Shown here: in pieces, positions 26,906-34,969 of the stretch
How positions within the stretch are numbered: the stretch's first letter is position 1
How the letters are laid out: every line of letters starts with the position of its first letter
Origin: an uncultured Eubacteriales bacterium
GTDB taxonomy: Bacteria > Bacillota > Clostridia > Oscillospirales > Acutalibacteraceae
Length of the DNA stretch: 44,512 nt
Direction of reading: 5' to 3'
NCBI GenBank assembly: GCA_949296825.1
Contig: CASFQZ010000075.1
Coordinates: forward strand, 1 to 44,512
The notes under the pieces: generated by a model
The model's database searches: none
Told to the model about the DNA's origin: nothing
The model's input: only the letters and a program-made list of their open reading frames with translations
Made by a program: the position numbers and the translations under genes

Positions 26906-27836
26906 CCTCTTCCGCCTCCTCCAAATCAACCGCAGCGGAGGGATCCCAAAATCGAATCGTCGCTCTGCCTTCGGGCGTCAAATAGATTTTTCTGCGCATC
27001 ATCTCGGAAATGATCCGTTTGATTCCGTCACCGTTGTTCATGCTGCGGTAAATTTTCAGCTTCGCGAACCAGGCATCTTCCTCCGAAGGCCACTTTTCAA
27101 TCATTTGATTCGCGTATTCTTCTGCGCGGGTAAAGGAGCCAAGGGACAGGCAATTATCAACCGCTTCCGAGTAACAAGACATATCATCCGGTTTCTTTTT
27201 GATTTTATCATCCAGAAGCTCTGAATACCGGCGCGTGTAAACAAACAAGATGTTTTCGTCAATCAATCCGCTGGCAATATACTGCTGCAATGTGTGCAGG
27301 TAAAAATCCAGCTTTTCCTGTGAATCCGGATCGTCGTTATAATCCTTTTCCGCTTTCTGCAAAGAAAGTTCATATTCGCGCTCGACCTCCATCATGGCAG
27401 TGGACGCGTAATGCGACACCTCAATGTCATCATCCAGGCGCGCCTTCTGCAAGAGAGAGAGATATTCGTTAGGATTACGGTGAAGAATTTCCAGCATCAG
27501 CTTCCGGCGTGTTTCCGCATCATTGATTGATATGGCTTCTTCCAGGGGTATGATTGTCTCGTTATCCGCCGTATCCTCCTCAACATGGGAAAGCCGAAGA
27601 TCTTCCAACCCAAGATGCAACTCTTCCAGACTGATCGGCTTGCTGCCGGCTTTGCGCAGACGAGACAAGATATCCGCCACGATCGCAGCTAAAACACCGG
27701 CAACCGGTACCAGCACAACAATCGGAAAAAGCTGGGTAGAAAACTTCAGCACGCGAGAACGGATGCCAAGATAAATCAGCACGCAAAGCAAAATATGAAG
27801 GATGACATAAACAATCAAAACAATACGCAATGTCAT
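26898..27836 (-). CDS. pelE: PelE-like membrane TPR protein
   Basis: A 312-residue protein with two N-terminal membrane helices (about residues 4-26 and 36-58) and a long soluble helical region that reads as tetratricopeptide-like repeats (LDFYLHTLQQYIASG, YSEAVDNCLSLGSFTRAEEY, DAWFAKLKIYRSMNN). This matches PelE, which forms an inner-membrane complex with PelD and PelG. Primary sequence is poorly conserved in the family, so the name rests on topology and position between PelD and PelA. The ATG at 27836 comes one base after the PelD stop with GGTGAT upstream; a GTG at 27845 is possible. Confidence 0.78.
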   Translation of the reverse strand: MTLRIVLIVYVILHILLCVLIYLGIRSRVLKFSTQLFPIVVLVPVAGVLAAIVADILSRLRKAGSKPISLEELHLGLEDLRLSHVEEDTADNETIIPLEEAISINDAETRRKLMLEILHRNPNEYLSLLQKARLDDDIEVSHYASTAMMEVEREYELSLQKAEKDYNDDPDSQEKLDFYLHTLQQYIASGLIDENILFVYTRRYSELLDDKIKKKPDDMSCYSEAVDNCLSLGSFTRAEEYANQMIEKWPSEEDAWFAKLKIYRSMNNGDGIKRIISEMMRRKIYLTPEGRATIRFWDPSAAVDLEEAEEVV

Positions 27837-27837
27837 A

Positions 27838-29937
27838 TCAATCACCGGAATTCATTTCATGGAAGGCAAAGCCTGAATTTTTAATGCGGCTCAATACCAC
27901 ATGGATATTCTTTTGGTTGGACTGAGAAAGGCAGAGATACAGCGCACCGTCACTTCCCTCGCCCAGAAGATCGGTCGAGCGAACCAGAGAATGAATTTTT
28001 TCAGCAACGGGAATGCGCTGCTTTTCTCCGACATCAAAGCGCAGCAGGACATACTCTGCCGTACCGTTTTTTGACATTTCTTCTTTGACCTGGATGATCT
28101 TGCTAAAATAGGAAGCACGAATGATATGGCTGCCCGGCAAATACATTTCTTCTTCCGTTTTTTCGGTATACTCAATGGCGCGCACCAGAGAAATACGGAT
28201 CAGACCGCAGACAACTTTGATCATATTTTCATAATAGACCGCCATTTGCTCATAACTGCACTGGCGGATCAAAATAAGCGCAAGTATCTTTCCGTCGCGA
28301 TACAGCGGAACGGCGTACTCCGGGTATCCTTCCAGTCGCTCGCGATTTACCCATACTTCGCCTTCGCGGAACTGATCGACCATCTGCGAAAAGGAGGCAA
28401 GATTTAGAGATTTATCGGTCGTTGCAGCAATTTCGCGGGAGCAGACAATCAGTCTGCCGAAGAGCATGGAATCATCGCAGCGATACAGGCAGACCGAATG
28501 ATTGTCAAGAATGCCCTCCAACGCATTGAGCGCCTCGCTGAAAACCTGATCAATCACATTGCTGTCCAGATTTCTTGCCACATCAAATAATCTCCCAAAG
28601 GAATCTCGATAGGACATAATCTGATTTTTATACTGCTCCTTGCTTTGTACAGCGCTGACATAGAACTCATTCAGCAAAATATATTTATCCTCCAGCACAG
28701 CTTTTTCGCCAGCAAGGAACTCATAATCGCTCGCGCGACGGTCTTTAATATAGCCGGTAACGGCGCCAACCAGGAAATAAAAGATATATGGCAGCCAGGT
28801 TGAAGCATCATAAACTGTCGCCGCCCAGTTATTTTCATTCATAATCGATGCGACCAAAAGGGAAATACTGGCAAGTCCTGCCGCGCCGAGACCAGTTTTC
28901 AACCCGTGGATTGTACCAAGCAGGACAATGTATAAAAGTCGAAAATCAATATAGGAAAACAAAATGGTGGTAGAAGTGATCCGATTCAGCAGCTCCATCA
29001 AAATGAAGCCGATAATCAGCTCAATCAGCTTGATCACAAAATTATGCCTTTTGAAAAAAGCACGAAGCCGTACCCACCGCTCCCCACGCTGTTTTTGCGG
29101 CGTACGGTCCTGGGCAAAAATCACTTCCGGCAATTCATCACGGAGATAAAGGATCGGAACCCAGTCATACTCCTCTTTCGCCGCATTGTTGCCCTGATCG
29201 CTGACGCCTTCCTCCGCGGGAGCACCATAGGAAATGCGAGCCGTCGGGTACTTGGTTTTCAATAAATCGCCCAGCTCCCGAAAAGAGAGATAGGAAGCGG
29301 CCGTCAAAGAAAAGTAAGTCTGCTCCGTCGACCAGTTTTCCACCATGCGCAGCAAAAGCTCAGACAGGTCCTTTTGCGAAAGGTAACCAAGCGTCTGATT
29401 TTCTCTGCCGCGGAAACGAATGGCAGCGGTATTTTTTGCCTGCGCAATCGCATCGCCGACAACAGAAGCGGACTCTCCGTATCCGAAAAGGACAGGCGTT
29501 TCCACGGTTAAGATGGAAATATTTTTCTTTTCGTGATAGTAATCAATCAAAAGATCCGAGGCCTCATATAGAACAGAAAAAGAGTCACTCTGTTTACCGC
29601 CCGAAGCCGCCCGTATCGACGGTCGGATATAAATTACCTTGCCGCACTCGTGAACGCGGCAAAGCTCCAGACAGCGCTCCAAGTCGGAATATTCGCCATA
29701 ATACTCTTCACCGCTGAAAACCGGCTGCGCGAAGTAAATGACGACATGAAAATGATACGAGTGGAAAATCCGTTCAAAATCCCTGTCGCTGGGCGACGCC
29801 TTAAACCGATTGGATTGCTTTCCCAGTTGTTCGGGACAAATATCTTCTGACGCAAAAATAACCTTATGACGCTTCGACAGCTGCTCACTGATTGCCTCTG
29901 TCGCCGTTGCCAGTCTGCCCGTGATTAGGATATTCAC
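27838..29937 (-). CDS. pelD: PelD cyclic-di-GMP receptor with fused degenerate epimerase (SDR) domain
   Basis: A 699-residue fusion. Residues about 1-270 form an extended-SDR fold beginning VNILITGRLATATEAI, but the TGxxGxxG glycines are partly lost and the YxxxK motif reads Y124-EAS-D128, so catalysis is unlikely. About 290-400 hold four membrane helices, then a short coiled coil, a GAF domain (about 450-600) and a C-terminal degenerate GGDEF. There RSTD (653-656) sits exactly five residues before SDGAL, which replaces GGDEF. RxxD is the inhibitory-site motif with which Pseudomonas PelD binds cyclic-di-GMP. The domain ends only 33 residues later, shorter than usual. GTG at 29937 overlaps the HD-GYP stop (GTGA), with AGGGGGAG upstream. 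Confidence 0.88.
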   Translation of the reverse strand: MNILITGRLATATEAISEQLSKRHKVIFASEDICPEQLGKQSNRFKASPSDRDFERIFHSYHFHVVIYFAQPVFSGEEYYGEYSDLERCLELCRVHECGKVIYIRPSIRAASGGKQSDSFSVLYEASDLLIDYYHEKKNISILTVETPVLFGYGESASVVGDAIAQAKNTAAIRFRGRENQTLGYLSQKDLSELLLRMVENWSTEQTYFSLTAASYLSFRELGDLLKTKYPTARISYGAPAEEGVSDQGNNAAKEEYDWVPILYLRDELPEVIFAQDRTPQKQRGERWVRLRAFFKRHNFVIKLIELIIGFILMELLNRITSTTILFSYIDFRLLYIVLLGTIHGLKTGLGAAGLASISLLVASIMNENNWAATVYDASTWLPYIFYFLVGAVTGYIKDRRASDYEFLAGEKAVLEDKYILLNEFYVSAVQSKEQYKNQIMSYRDSFGRLFDVARNLDSNVIDQVFSEALNALEGILDNHSVCLYRCDDSMLFGRLIVCSREIAATTDKSLNLASFSQMVDQFREGEVWVNRERLEGYPEYAVPLYRDGKILALILIRQCSYEQMAVYYENMIKVVCGLIRISLVRAIEYTEKTEEEMYLPGSHIIRASYFSKIIQVKEEMSKNGTAEYVLLRFDVGEKQRIPVAEKIHSLVRSTDLLGEGSDGALYLCLSQSNQKNIHVVLSRIKNSGFAFHEMNSGD

Positions 29938-31805
29938 TGCGGCACTCCCCCTTTGTTGGTATTGGCTGCATCCTTCTTCGCTGCCGGATGGTAGCTGAGA
30001 TATTGCATATAAAGCCGTTCTTTTTCTTTTTTCAAAGCAGCGACGATTTCCTTGTCGTAATATGTACCGCCGCGCTCGCAAATGTATTGATACGCATCAT
30101 CAAAGCTCCAGGTTCTTTTATAGCCGCGATTGGACGTCAGCGCATCCAGGACATCGGCAACGGCGACGATTTTAGCAGGCATGGAAATCTGTTCGCCGCG
30201 AATGCCGAGATAACCGGAGCCGTCCACATGCTCATGGTGCTCTCGCGCGATGATGGCGGCAAGGTCGAAAAACTCGGAACCAGTACCGGAAAGAATTCGT
30301 TCCCCGTATCTATGGTGACGGCGAATCTCATCAAATTCCGCTTCCGTCAATGGACCGGTCTTATGCAGAATCGCATAGGGTACCGACAATTTTCCAATAT
30401 CGTGCAGCAACGCTGCACCGGCGATTTCATCCGCTCGATCCGGCTGAAGCCCAATTCCCAGAGACAAAATACGCGTATAGGCGGCGACATGGAGCATATG
30501 ATCATCCGGTGCGCTGCATTTTTTCTGGACAAGCTCCCGCAGGCGATCGTCCTGCATTTGCATGAGCAGCCGATCATCCATAATCGGGTTGCCCTGCGCA
30601 GGCGCTGCCACAGGTGCCGGTAAAGACGCATCACTTTTTTTCTCACGCGGCGCGCGAACCGACCGCAGCAGCCCGGAAAAAGTAACTGCGCTGCCGGTCA
30701 GTAGCGCGGGAATATACAAAAGCAGACCTCCGTCGGCAAAAAGCCGAAAATCCACATCCAGCCAGAAAAACAGGAGCGGAACAAAACAGGCAAGAGAGAC
30801 CGCAGCATCCAGCGGTGAACTCGTCAACTCCTTCTCTTTGAAGAGCATTGCCAATGCCAAAAAAATCGCCAAATGGAAAATCACGCCGAATTTCAAAAGC
30901 ACCGCAAAAAACACCTCATATGGCCAGAACAGAATTGCCGCTATATAAATAATATTTAAAGCGCTGACGATTTCGAGCTTGGTGTTCCAGCCGCAAATTC
31001 CGATTGCTGTCGATAACGGCAGCATAAAAATCGCCAAAAAATTCAGCGCGCTGACAAGCGCAAACATTCCGTCCGGCGCAAGTTCAGAATGCGACGAGCA
31101 ATGATATTGAATAAACAAAGAAATTGCCAAAAGCAAAAACGCCAACGTCGGCAAAACGAGACGGAGCTTTATTTCACGGTGCTCCCTGCGATTCAGCACA
31201 ACGGAAAGAATCGAGACCAGCGCCAAGACCAAAAACAGCACGCCAAAGACCAGCAGTTGAACAAAAAAACCTCGGAAGCCGGACATCGGCGCAGCGCTGT
31301 CGGTCAGCGATGCGGAAAAAGAAAACGCATTCGGGCTGTAAAGAAGCACGGTCACCGTTTTTTCCGTATCGGTTTGAGGAACAAAGACAGTAATCACCGC
31401 CGAAGAAGAAAAAGAATCGTTTTGATGATCTGTCAGCGAATCATATGCCGTCTCTCCACCAATCGAAACGCTCAACAGCGCATTGGATGTTTTGATATGA
31501 AGATTCCCGCTTTCCTCCCCTGAAAAAGAGCGGCGAAGCAGAACATAGACATCCCCGCTGCTAATCCTTAAGTATTCGCCCCACCGGAGTTCCTGCCATT
31601 CTTCGTTTTTCCCGTCGCCAATTCCTGCAAGCCGATCGGAGCTGACATATTGCCAGTCGGCGATGGCGTACCGGCTGTCCGGACGAGCGGCAAAACCGCA
31701 TAAAAGAAAAAGAGCCGTTGCCGCAACCAAATAAAGGCATACGAAACCATAAAAACGGCTCTTCGGAAACCGGGAGACAGAAAAAACTTGCTTTTCCGTT
31801 CCCAT
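29934..31805 (-). CDS. Membrane HD-GYP cyclic-di-GMP phosphodiesterase
   Basis: A 623-residue sensor enzyme. One helix (about 17-38), an extracytoplasmic beta-rich domain (about 45-180), seven or so helices (185-390), a linker, then an HD-GYP domain (about 430-600). Metal ligands are present: LLHDIGKLSVP, RRHHRYGERIL, REHHEHVDGSGY and VADVLDALTS. The GYP triplet reads GYL, a mild variant. HD-GYP enzymes hydrolyse cyclic-di-GMP to GMP or pGpG. The ATG has GGGAG eight bases upstream and starts 34 bases after the coiled-coil gene. It is inside the riboswitch-controlled operon, so it could act as negative feedback. Its topology matches the diguanylate cyclase at 33244. Confidence 0.9.
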   Translation of the reverse strand: MGTEKQVFSVSRFPKSRFYGFVCLYLVAATALFLLCGFAARPDSRYAIADWQYVSSDRLAGIGDGKNEEWQELRWGEYLRISSGDVYVLLRRSFSGEESGNLHIKTSNALLSVSIGGETAYDSLTDHQNDSFSSSAVITVFVPQTDTEKTVTVLLYSPNAFSFSASLTDSAAPMSGFRGFFVQLLVFGVLFLVLALVSILSVVLNRREHREIKLRLVLPTLAFLLLAISLFIQYHCSSHSELAPDGMFALVSALNFLAIFMLPLSTAIGICGWNTKLEIVSALNIIYIAAILFWPYEVFFAVLLKFGVIFHLAIFLALAMLFKEKELTSSPLDAAVSLACFVPLLFFWLDVDFRLFADGGLLLYIPALLTGSAVTFSGLLRSVRAPREKKSDASLPAPVAAPAQGNPIMDDRLLMQMQDDRLRELVQKKCSAPDDHMLHVAAYTRILSLGIGLQPDRADEIAGAALLHDIGKLSVPYAILHKTGPLTEAEFDEIRRHHRYGERILSGTGSEFFDLAAIIAREHHEHVDGSGYLGIRGEQISMPAKIVAVADVLDALTSNRGYKRTWSFDDAYQYICERGGTYYDKEIVAALKKEKERLYMQYLSYHPAAKKDAANTNKGGVPQ

Positions 31806-31839
31806 TATATACGCTCCCAGCCGTAAACAGCCGACCGGA

Positions 31840-32751
31840 TCAGCCGTTCACGATATTCTTCGGATTAACGCTGATGGAAATGCCGATCTCGCCGGGCACG
31901 TCACGCAGCGCTTCCCGCGGTTTCTCCACGGCAGGAGCCTGCGCCGGCTCCTTCGACGCATCCTCTTTGGCGGCAGGCTCGACAACCGTCTCTTTTTTGG
32001 TGTCTGCCCGCTTTTTTAAAGCGCGGAAAATTGCGCGCTGGGGCTCCATCTCCTCGGCGGGCTCTTCCGGCTGCTCGTCGACAGGCTGGACGTCGCTTTC
32101 CTCCGGTTGATCCAGCTCACGCAGCGCCTCGTCAATATCCGCCTTTACGCTTTCTTCCAGCGCATCCATCTGGTCAAAATACTTTGCAAATTTTTCCGCA
32201 CTGCCATTCAGATCGGAATACTGCTGCAAAATCGCGTCGGCAGCAGCCAAAAAGCTTTCGCGGCTCTCGTCGCACGCACGGGAAACTTCGGCGGTAACCG
32301 CGTCGATCTTCTGCCGGTAAGAAGCCCATTGCGACAAAAATTCGCCGACAAAACGAGCAAGCTTTTCTTTGGTATCCTGTTTTGCGTCCGCCATGTCCGC
32401 ATACGCAGCGCGGCAGATCTGGCTGACTTTGGTCAGATCGTCTGCCTCGGCAGCGGCGGCGTTCTTCTGCGCGTCCAGTTCTTTTGCCATATTGCGGATG
32501 GTCGTCTTCATCTTTTCATTTTCAATTTTAAGAGAAGCGATTTCTTCCTGCGCTGCCGCAAGCTCTTCGTCATTTTTTGGCGCATCCGGCAAGTCAGCCA
32601 GCGCTTCAAATTCACGATCGGTGTTTTTTAGCGATTCCAATTCCGCCGTCAACTGCTTGACCTGCTTCTCGAGTTTGGCGTTCATCTCCTCGAGATATTC
32701 CATGTTTTCATCCACTTCACGGATATTGTAGCCAAAAAATGCCTTTTTCAT
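31840..32751 (-). CDS. DivIVA-like coiled-coil protein, first gene of the pel operon
   Basis: A 303-residue soluble protein. The N-terminus FFGYNIREVDENMEYL resembles the DivIVA/GpsB pattern (F-x-GY-x3-EVD), followed by coiled coil (residues about 20-110) and a second helical region (115-205). The C-terminal part is acidic and Pro/Glu-rich, with a conserved-looking end EIGISISVNPKNIVNG. I do not recognise a closer family. DivIVA-type proteins mark poles or septa; a role in positioning the Pel machinery is inference. GGAG lies seven bases before the ATG. It is the first cistron after the riboswitch terminator. Confidence 0.7.
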   Translation of the reverse strand: MKKAFFGYNIREVDENMEYLEEMNAKLEKQVKQLTAELESLKNTDREFEALADLPDAPKNDEELAAAQEEIASLKIENEKMKTTIRNMAKELDAQKNAAAAEADDLTKVSQICRAAYADMADAKQDTKEKLARFVGEFLSQWASYRQKIDAVTAEVSRACDESRESFLAAADAILQQYSDLNGSAEKFAKYFDQMDALEESVKADIDEALRELDQPEESDVQPVDEQPEEPAEEMEPQRAIFRALKKRADTKKETVVEPAAKEDASKEPAQAPAVEKPREALRDVPGEIGISISVNPKNIVNG

Positions 32752-32785
32752 AACGTTGCTCCGCCTTTCATAATTTACTTAAAGC

Positions 32786-32830
32786 AAATAAAAAAGGCTG
32801 CAAAAACTGAATCTATCAATCTTTGCAGCC
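32786..32830 (-). terminator. Riboswitch-controlled intrinsic terminator in the pel leader
   Basis: Minus strand stem GGCTGCAAA (32830-32822) with TTTGCAGCC (32804-32796), 17-base loop, then six T (TTTTTTATTT). The 5' arm is the 3' closing strand of the riboswitch aptamer, so the two structures exclude each other. Confidence 0.88.
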
Positions 32831-32905
32831 GGACAGACATGGTTAAAAACTTTAGTCTCCAAAGCTTTGCGTCGCCGTCTTTCGACGGTTTTGCCCATAT
32901 ATTCG
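32825..32905 (-). promoter_or_regulatory. Cyclic-di-GMP-I (GEMM) riboswitch
   Basis: The leader of the pel operon carries the conserved GEMM core on the minus strand: GGGCAAAACC, a CCGTC-GAAA-GACGG hairpin with GNRA tetraloop, the invariant CGACGCAAAGC, ACTAAAG, then AACCATG and CCGGCTGC closing the aptamer. It lies about 60 bases after the predicted transcription start and directly before an intrinsic terminator that shares its last strand. This layout fits an ON switch: cyclic-di-GMP stabilises the aptamer, blocks the terminator and lets RNA polymerase enter the pel genes. The direction of control is inferred from the overlap. Confidence 0.92.
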
Positions 32906-32940
32906 GATGTAACAGCGAATATCGATGAAAAATAAGCGAT

Positions 32941-32960
32941 TACACTGTATTGCGAGTGTA
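32941..32960. repeat. Inverted repeat at the pel operon start
   Basis: TACACT and AGTGTA form perfect 6-base arms eight bases apart, immediately after the -10 box. Could be a repressor site or a 5' RNA hairpin. Confidence 0.4.
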
Positions 32961-32988
32961 TTCTATCACACCCAAGCAATCATGTCAA
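32960..32988 (-). promoter_or_regulatory. Promoter of the pel operon
   Basis: Minus strand TTGACA (32988-32983), 17-base spacer, TAGAAT (32965-32960). Predicted start near 32953, upstream of the riboswitch. Confidence 0.82.
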
Positions 32989-33064
32989 CAAAAAAACAAA
33001 AAAATATGAAAATTTAAGCCGGAAATTTTTCTAAAGTTTTAGGGAAAACAGGGCAGCCTGCCTA

Positions 33065-33076
33065 TTGCGTACGCAA
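33065..33076. repeat. Perfect palindrome between divergent promoters
   Basis: TTGCGTACGCAA is a perfect 12-base palindrome midway between the pel and diguanylate cyclase promoters. Next to it GGCAG-C-CTGCC (33052-33062) is also symmetric. Candidate regulator sites; no binding protein known. Confidence 0.35.
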
Positions 33077-33132
33077 ATTCTCCACAGAATGAAAATAGTG
33101 AATTATACAAACACTTTTCATGAAGAAACGGA

Positions 33133-33161
33133 TTGACAATCCATGATGGGAACTTTATAAT
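33133..33161 (+). promoter_or_regulatory. Consensus promoter of the diguanylate cyclase-sfsA unit
   Basis: TTGACA (33133-33138), 17-base spacer, TATAAT (33156-33161): a full sigma-A consensus. About 75 bases of leader follow, without a riboswitch I can recognise. Confidence 0.85.
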
Positions 33162-33243
33162 ACTAATATATGAACTTTTCTGACGATTCTTTCCTCTATA
33201 CGTGCGACGCACACTGATTTTTCAATGAAAGGATGATACCGGT

Positions 33244-34956
33244 TTGTCAACAACGGACCATTCCACGACTGCCGGAAAAGCAGTCCGATTTCTGAAAAAT
33301 AACGCCGCTTTTCTTTTTACCGTCATTACGGTTCTTTGCATGCTTGTGGTATGCATTTATATCAACCATTCTTTTACGCTGGAAAATTCACCCTTTCTCT
33401 TCGCCGCCAATAAAAATGCGCGGGAATTGGCGGCTGCCGACATGGAAGTCGAAAGAAACGGCGAGTGGCACAGTGCGGTTTCTCTTGCTTATGGCAACGG
33501 ATTGCATGTAAACGGAGAGACCCGTCTGCGCTGTAAAATCCCTGAACAACTTGACGAGCAAAACGCGCTTTCCTTTGCCAATGTCGGAACGGCGGTAACC
33601 GTCTATCTGGACGGAATGGAAGTCTGCCGCTCAGCAGTTTCCACCCATCTGCCCTTTGGCAGATATTTTGGCAGCGAATGGCTTGTTGTTGAGCTGACAC
33701 CGAACGACGCCGGGAAATATCTGTATTTTGAAATGAGTGAGGGCAGCAACGGTATTCTGCGCGATTTTTTACTATCCAGACAGGCGGCGCTTGTCCAGCA
33801 GGCATGGACCTCCTCCCTGCCGAGGCTGCTGATGCTGGTTGTTTTTCTACTATTCTTTATCGTCGAAGGCTTTTATCTTCTGGCTTCTCGGCTTCGCGCA
33901 CCAAAAAAACATTTTTATCTCAGCGGATTTCTTTTTATTTTATCTCTTTGGCTGTTTACGGAATCCCATCTTGCCAATTTTCTGTTTGAAAACCGCGCCG
34001 TTGTATATTACCTGTCCGCGTTTTTCTTTTCTCTCCTGCCTTTGTCCCTCTGCCTTTTCTGTCAGGAGTCTTTCCCATGGGCAGGAAAATGGTTCGGCGG
34101 TTTTTGTCTTTTATTTTCCGTATTCTTCTTTACAGCAGTGGGCTTTGTTTTATCCGATACGGCGGAGCTGAGCACCTTCCTGCCCCTTGTTTTCGGCGAA
34201 TTGCTGCTGACACTCGTCATCGGCTTGATTTTATGCATCAAACATCGAGAAGAGGACGGTTTTCACGCGTCGGGAATACTGTTTGTCATTGCTATTTTCA
34301 CCGCCGTCTCCGGGTTCTTTGCCTATTATTCTCTTTGGTTTGAACGAAGCGTATATGGAAATATCGTGCTGATCGGCGCCTGGGGCATCTGGTGCGTTGG
34401 CATGTTTTCTCGAGCAGCCAACGCGCGCAAAGCGATGACAGACGCACATTTACTGGGATATTATAAAAAAATGGCATATACCGATTATCTGACCGGGCTT
34501 CACAACAAAGCCGCCTATGACCGGGATCTGCCGCTGATCGACAAGAAAAGCCCGGCGCTAGCCGTGATTATGTTGGATTCCAATAATCTAAAAGAGATCA
34601 ATGACTGCCACGGGCATGATTGCGGCGACAAGCTGCTGCGCTCCACCGCATACTGCCTGGCAACCGCCTTCGGCGAACACAATCCCGTCTATCGTGTCGG
34701 CGGCGATGAATTTATCGTTTTAATACCGGCGAATGCAGAGGAAAATATTCAAGAGCTGCTTACGAAAAAACTGAATAAATTCAATGAGCTGGTCGTCCGC
34801 AACAACGAAAACAGCGAATGGAAAATCAGCGTCGCTTATGGCTATGCCCTGCGTCAGGCCGGTGAACCCATCACTGCGGCAGCAATGGCAAAAAATGCGG
34901 AATCCATTATGTATCGCAATAAACGAGAGGGCAAACAGCAAAAATCCCACACATAA
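33244..34956 (+). CDS. Membrane diguanylate cyclase (GGDEF)
   Basis: A 570-residue sensor enzyme that should condense two GTP to cyclic-di-GMP. One helix (about 20-42), an extracytoplasmic beta domain (about 45-190), seven or eight helices (195-395), then a GGDEF domain with YTDYLTGLHNKAAYDRD, MLDSNNLKEIND and an intact RVGGDEF (486-490). The product-inhibition RxxD motif is absent (GEHN at that place), so feedback inhibition is unlikely. The first possible start is TTG at 33244, after an in-frame TGA, with AAAGGA ten bases upstream. Divergent from the pel operon and 13 bases before sfsA. The topology parallels the HD-GYP protein. Confidence 0.93.
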   Translation: MSTTDHSTTAGKAVRFLKNNAAFLFTVITVLCMLVVCIYINHSFTLENSPFLFAANKNARELAAADMEVERNGEWHSAVSLAYGNGLHVNGETRLRCKIPEQLDEQNALSFANVGTAVTVYLDGMEVCRSAVSTHLPFGRYFGSEWLVVELTPNDAGKYLYFEMSEGSNGILRDFLLSRQAALVQQAWTSSLPRLLMLVVFLLFFIVEGFYLLASRLRAPKKHFYLSGFLFILSLWLFTESHLANFLFENRAVVYYLSAFFFSLLPLSLCLFCQESFPWAGKWFGGFCLLFSVFFFTAVGFVLSDTAELSTFLPLVFGELLLTLVIGLILCIKHREEDGFHASGILFVIAIFTAVSGFFAYYSLWFERSVYGNIVLIGAWGIWCVGMFSRAANARKAMTDAHLLGYYKKMAYTDYLTGLHNKAAYDRDLPLIDKKSPALAVIMLDSNNLKEINDCHGHDCGDKLLRSTAYCLATAFGEHNPVYRVGGDEFIVLIPANAEENIQELLTKKLNKFNELVVRNNENSEWKISVAYGYALRQAGEPITAAAMAKNAESIMYRNKREGKQQKSHT

Positions 34957-34969
34957 AGAAAGGCATTCC

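Noticed and set aside
27838-29937. PelD N-terminal domain as an active UDP-sugar epimerase
   Set aside because: The YxxxK catalytic Lys is Asp and the nucleotide-binding glycines are degraded.
33168-33243. Second cyclic-di-GMP riboswitch before the cyclase gene
   Set aside because: No GACGCAAAGC-type core or terminator is present in the leader; only promoter and ribosome site are seen.
34784-34969. Upstream in-frame extension of SfsA
   Set aside because: Lies inside the GGDEF gene, is not SfsA-like, and the ATG at 34970 has its own ribosome site.
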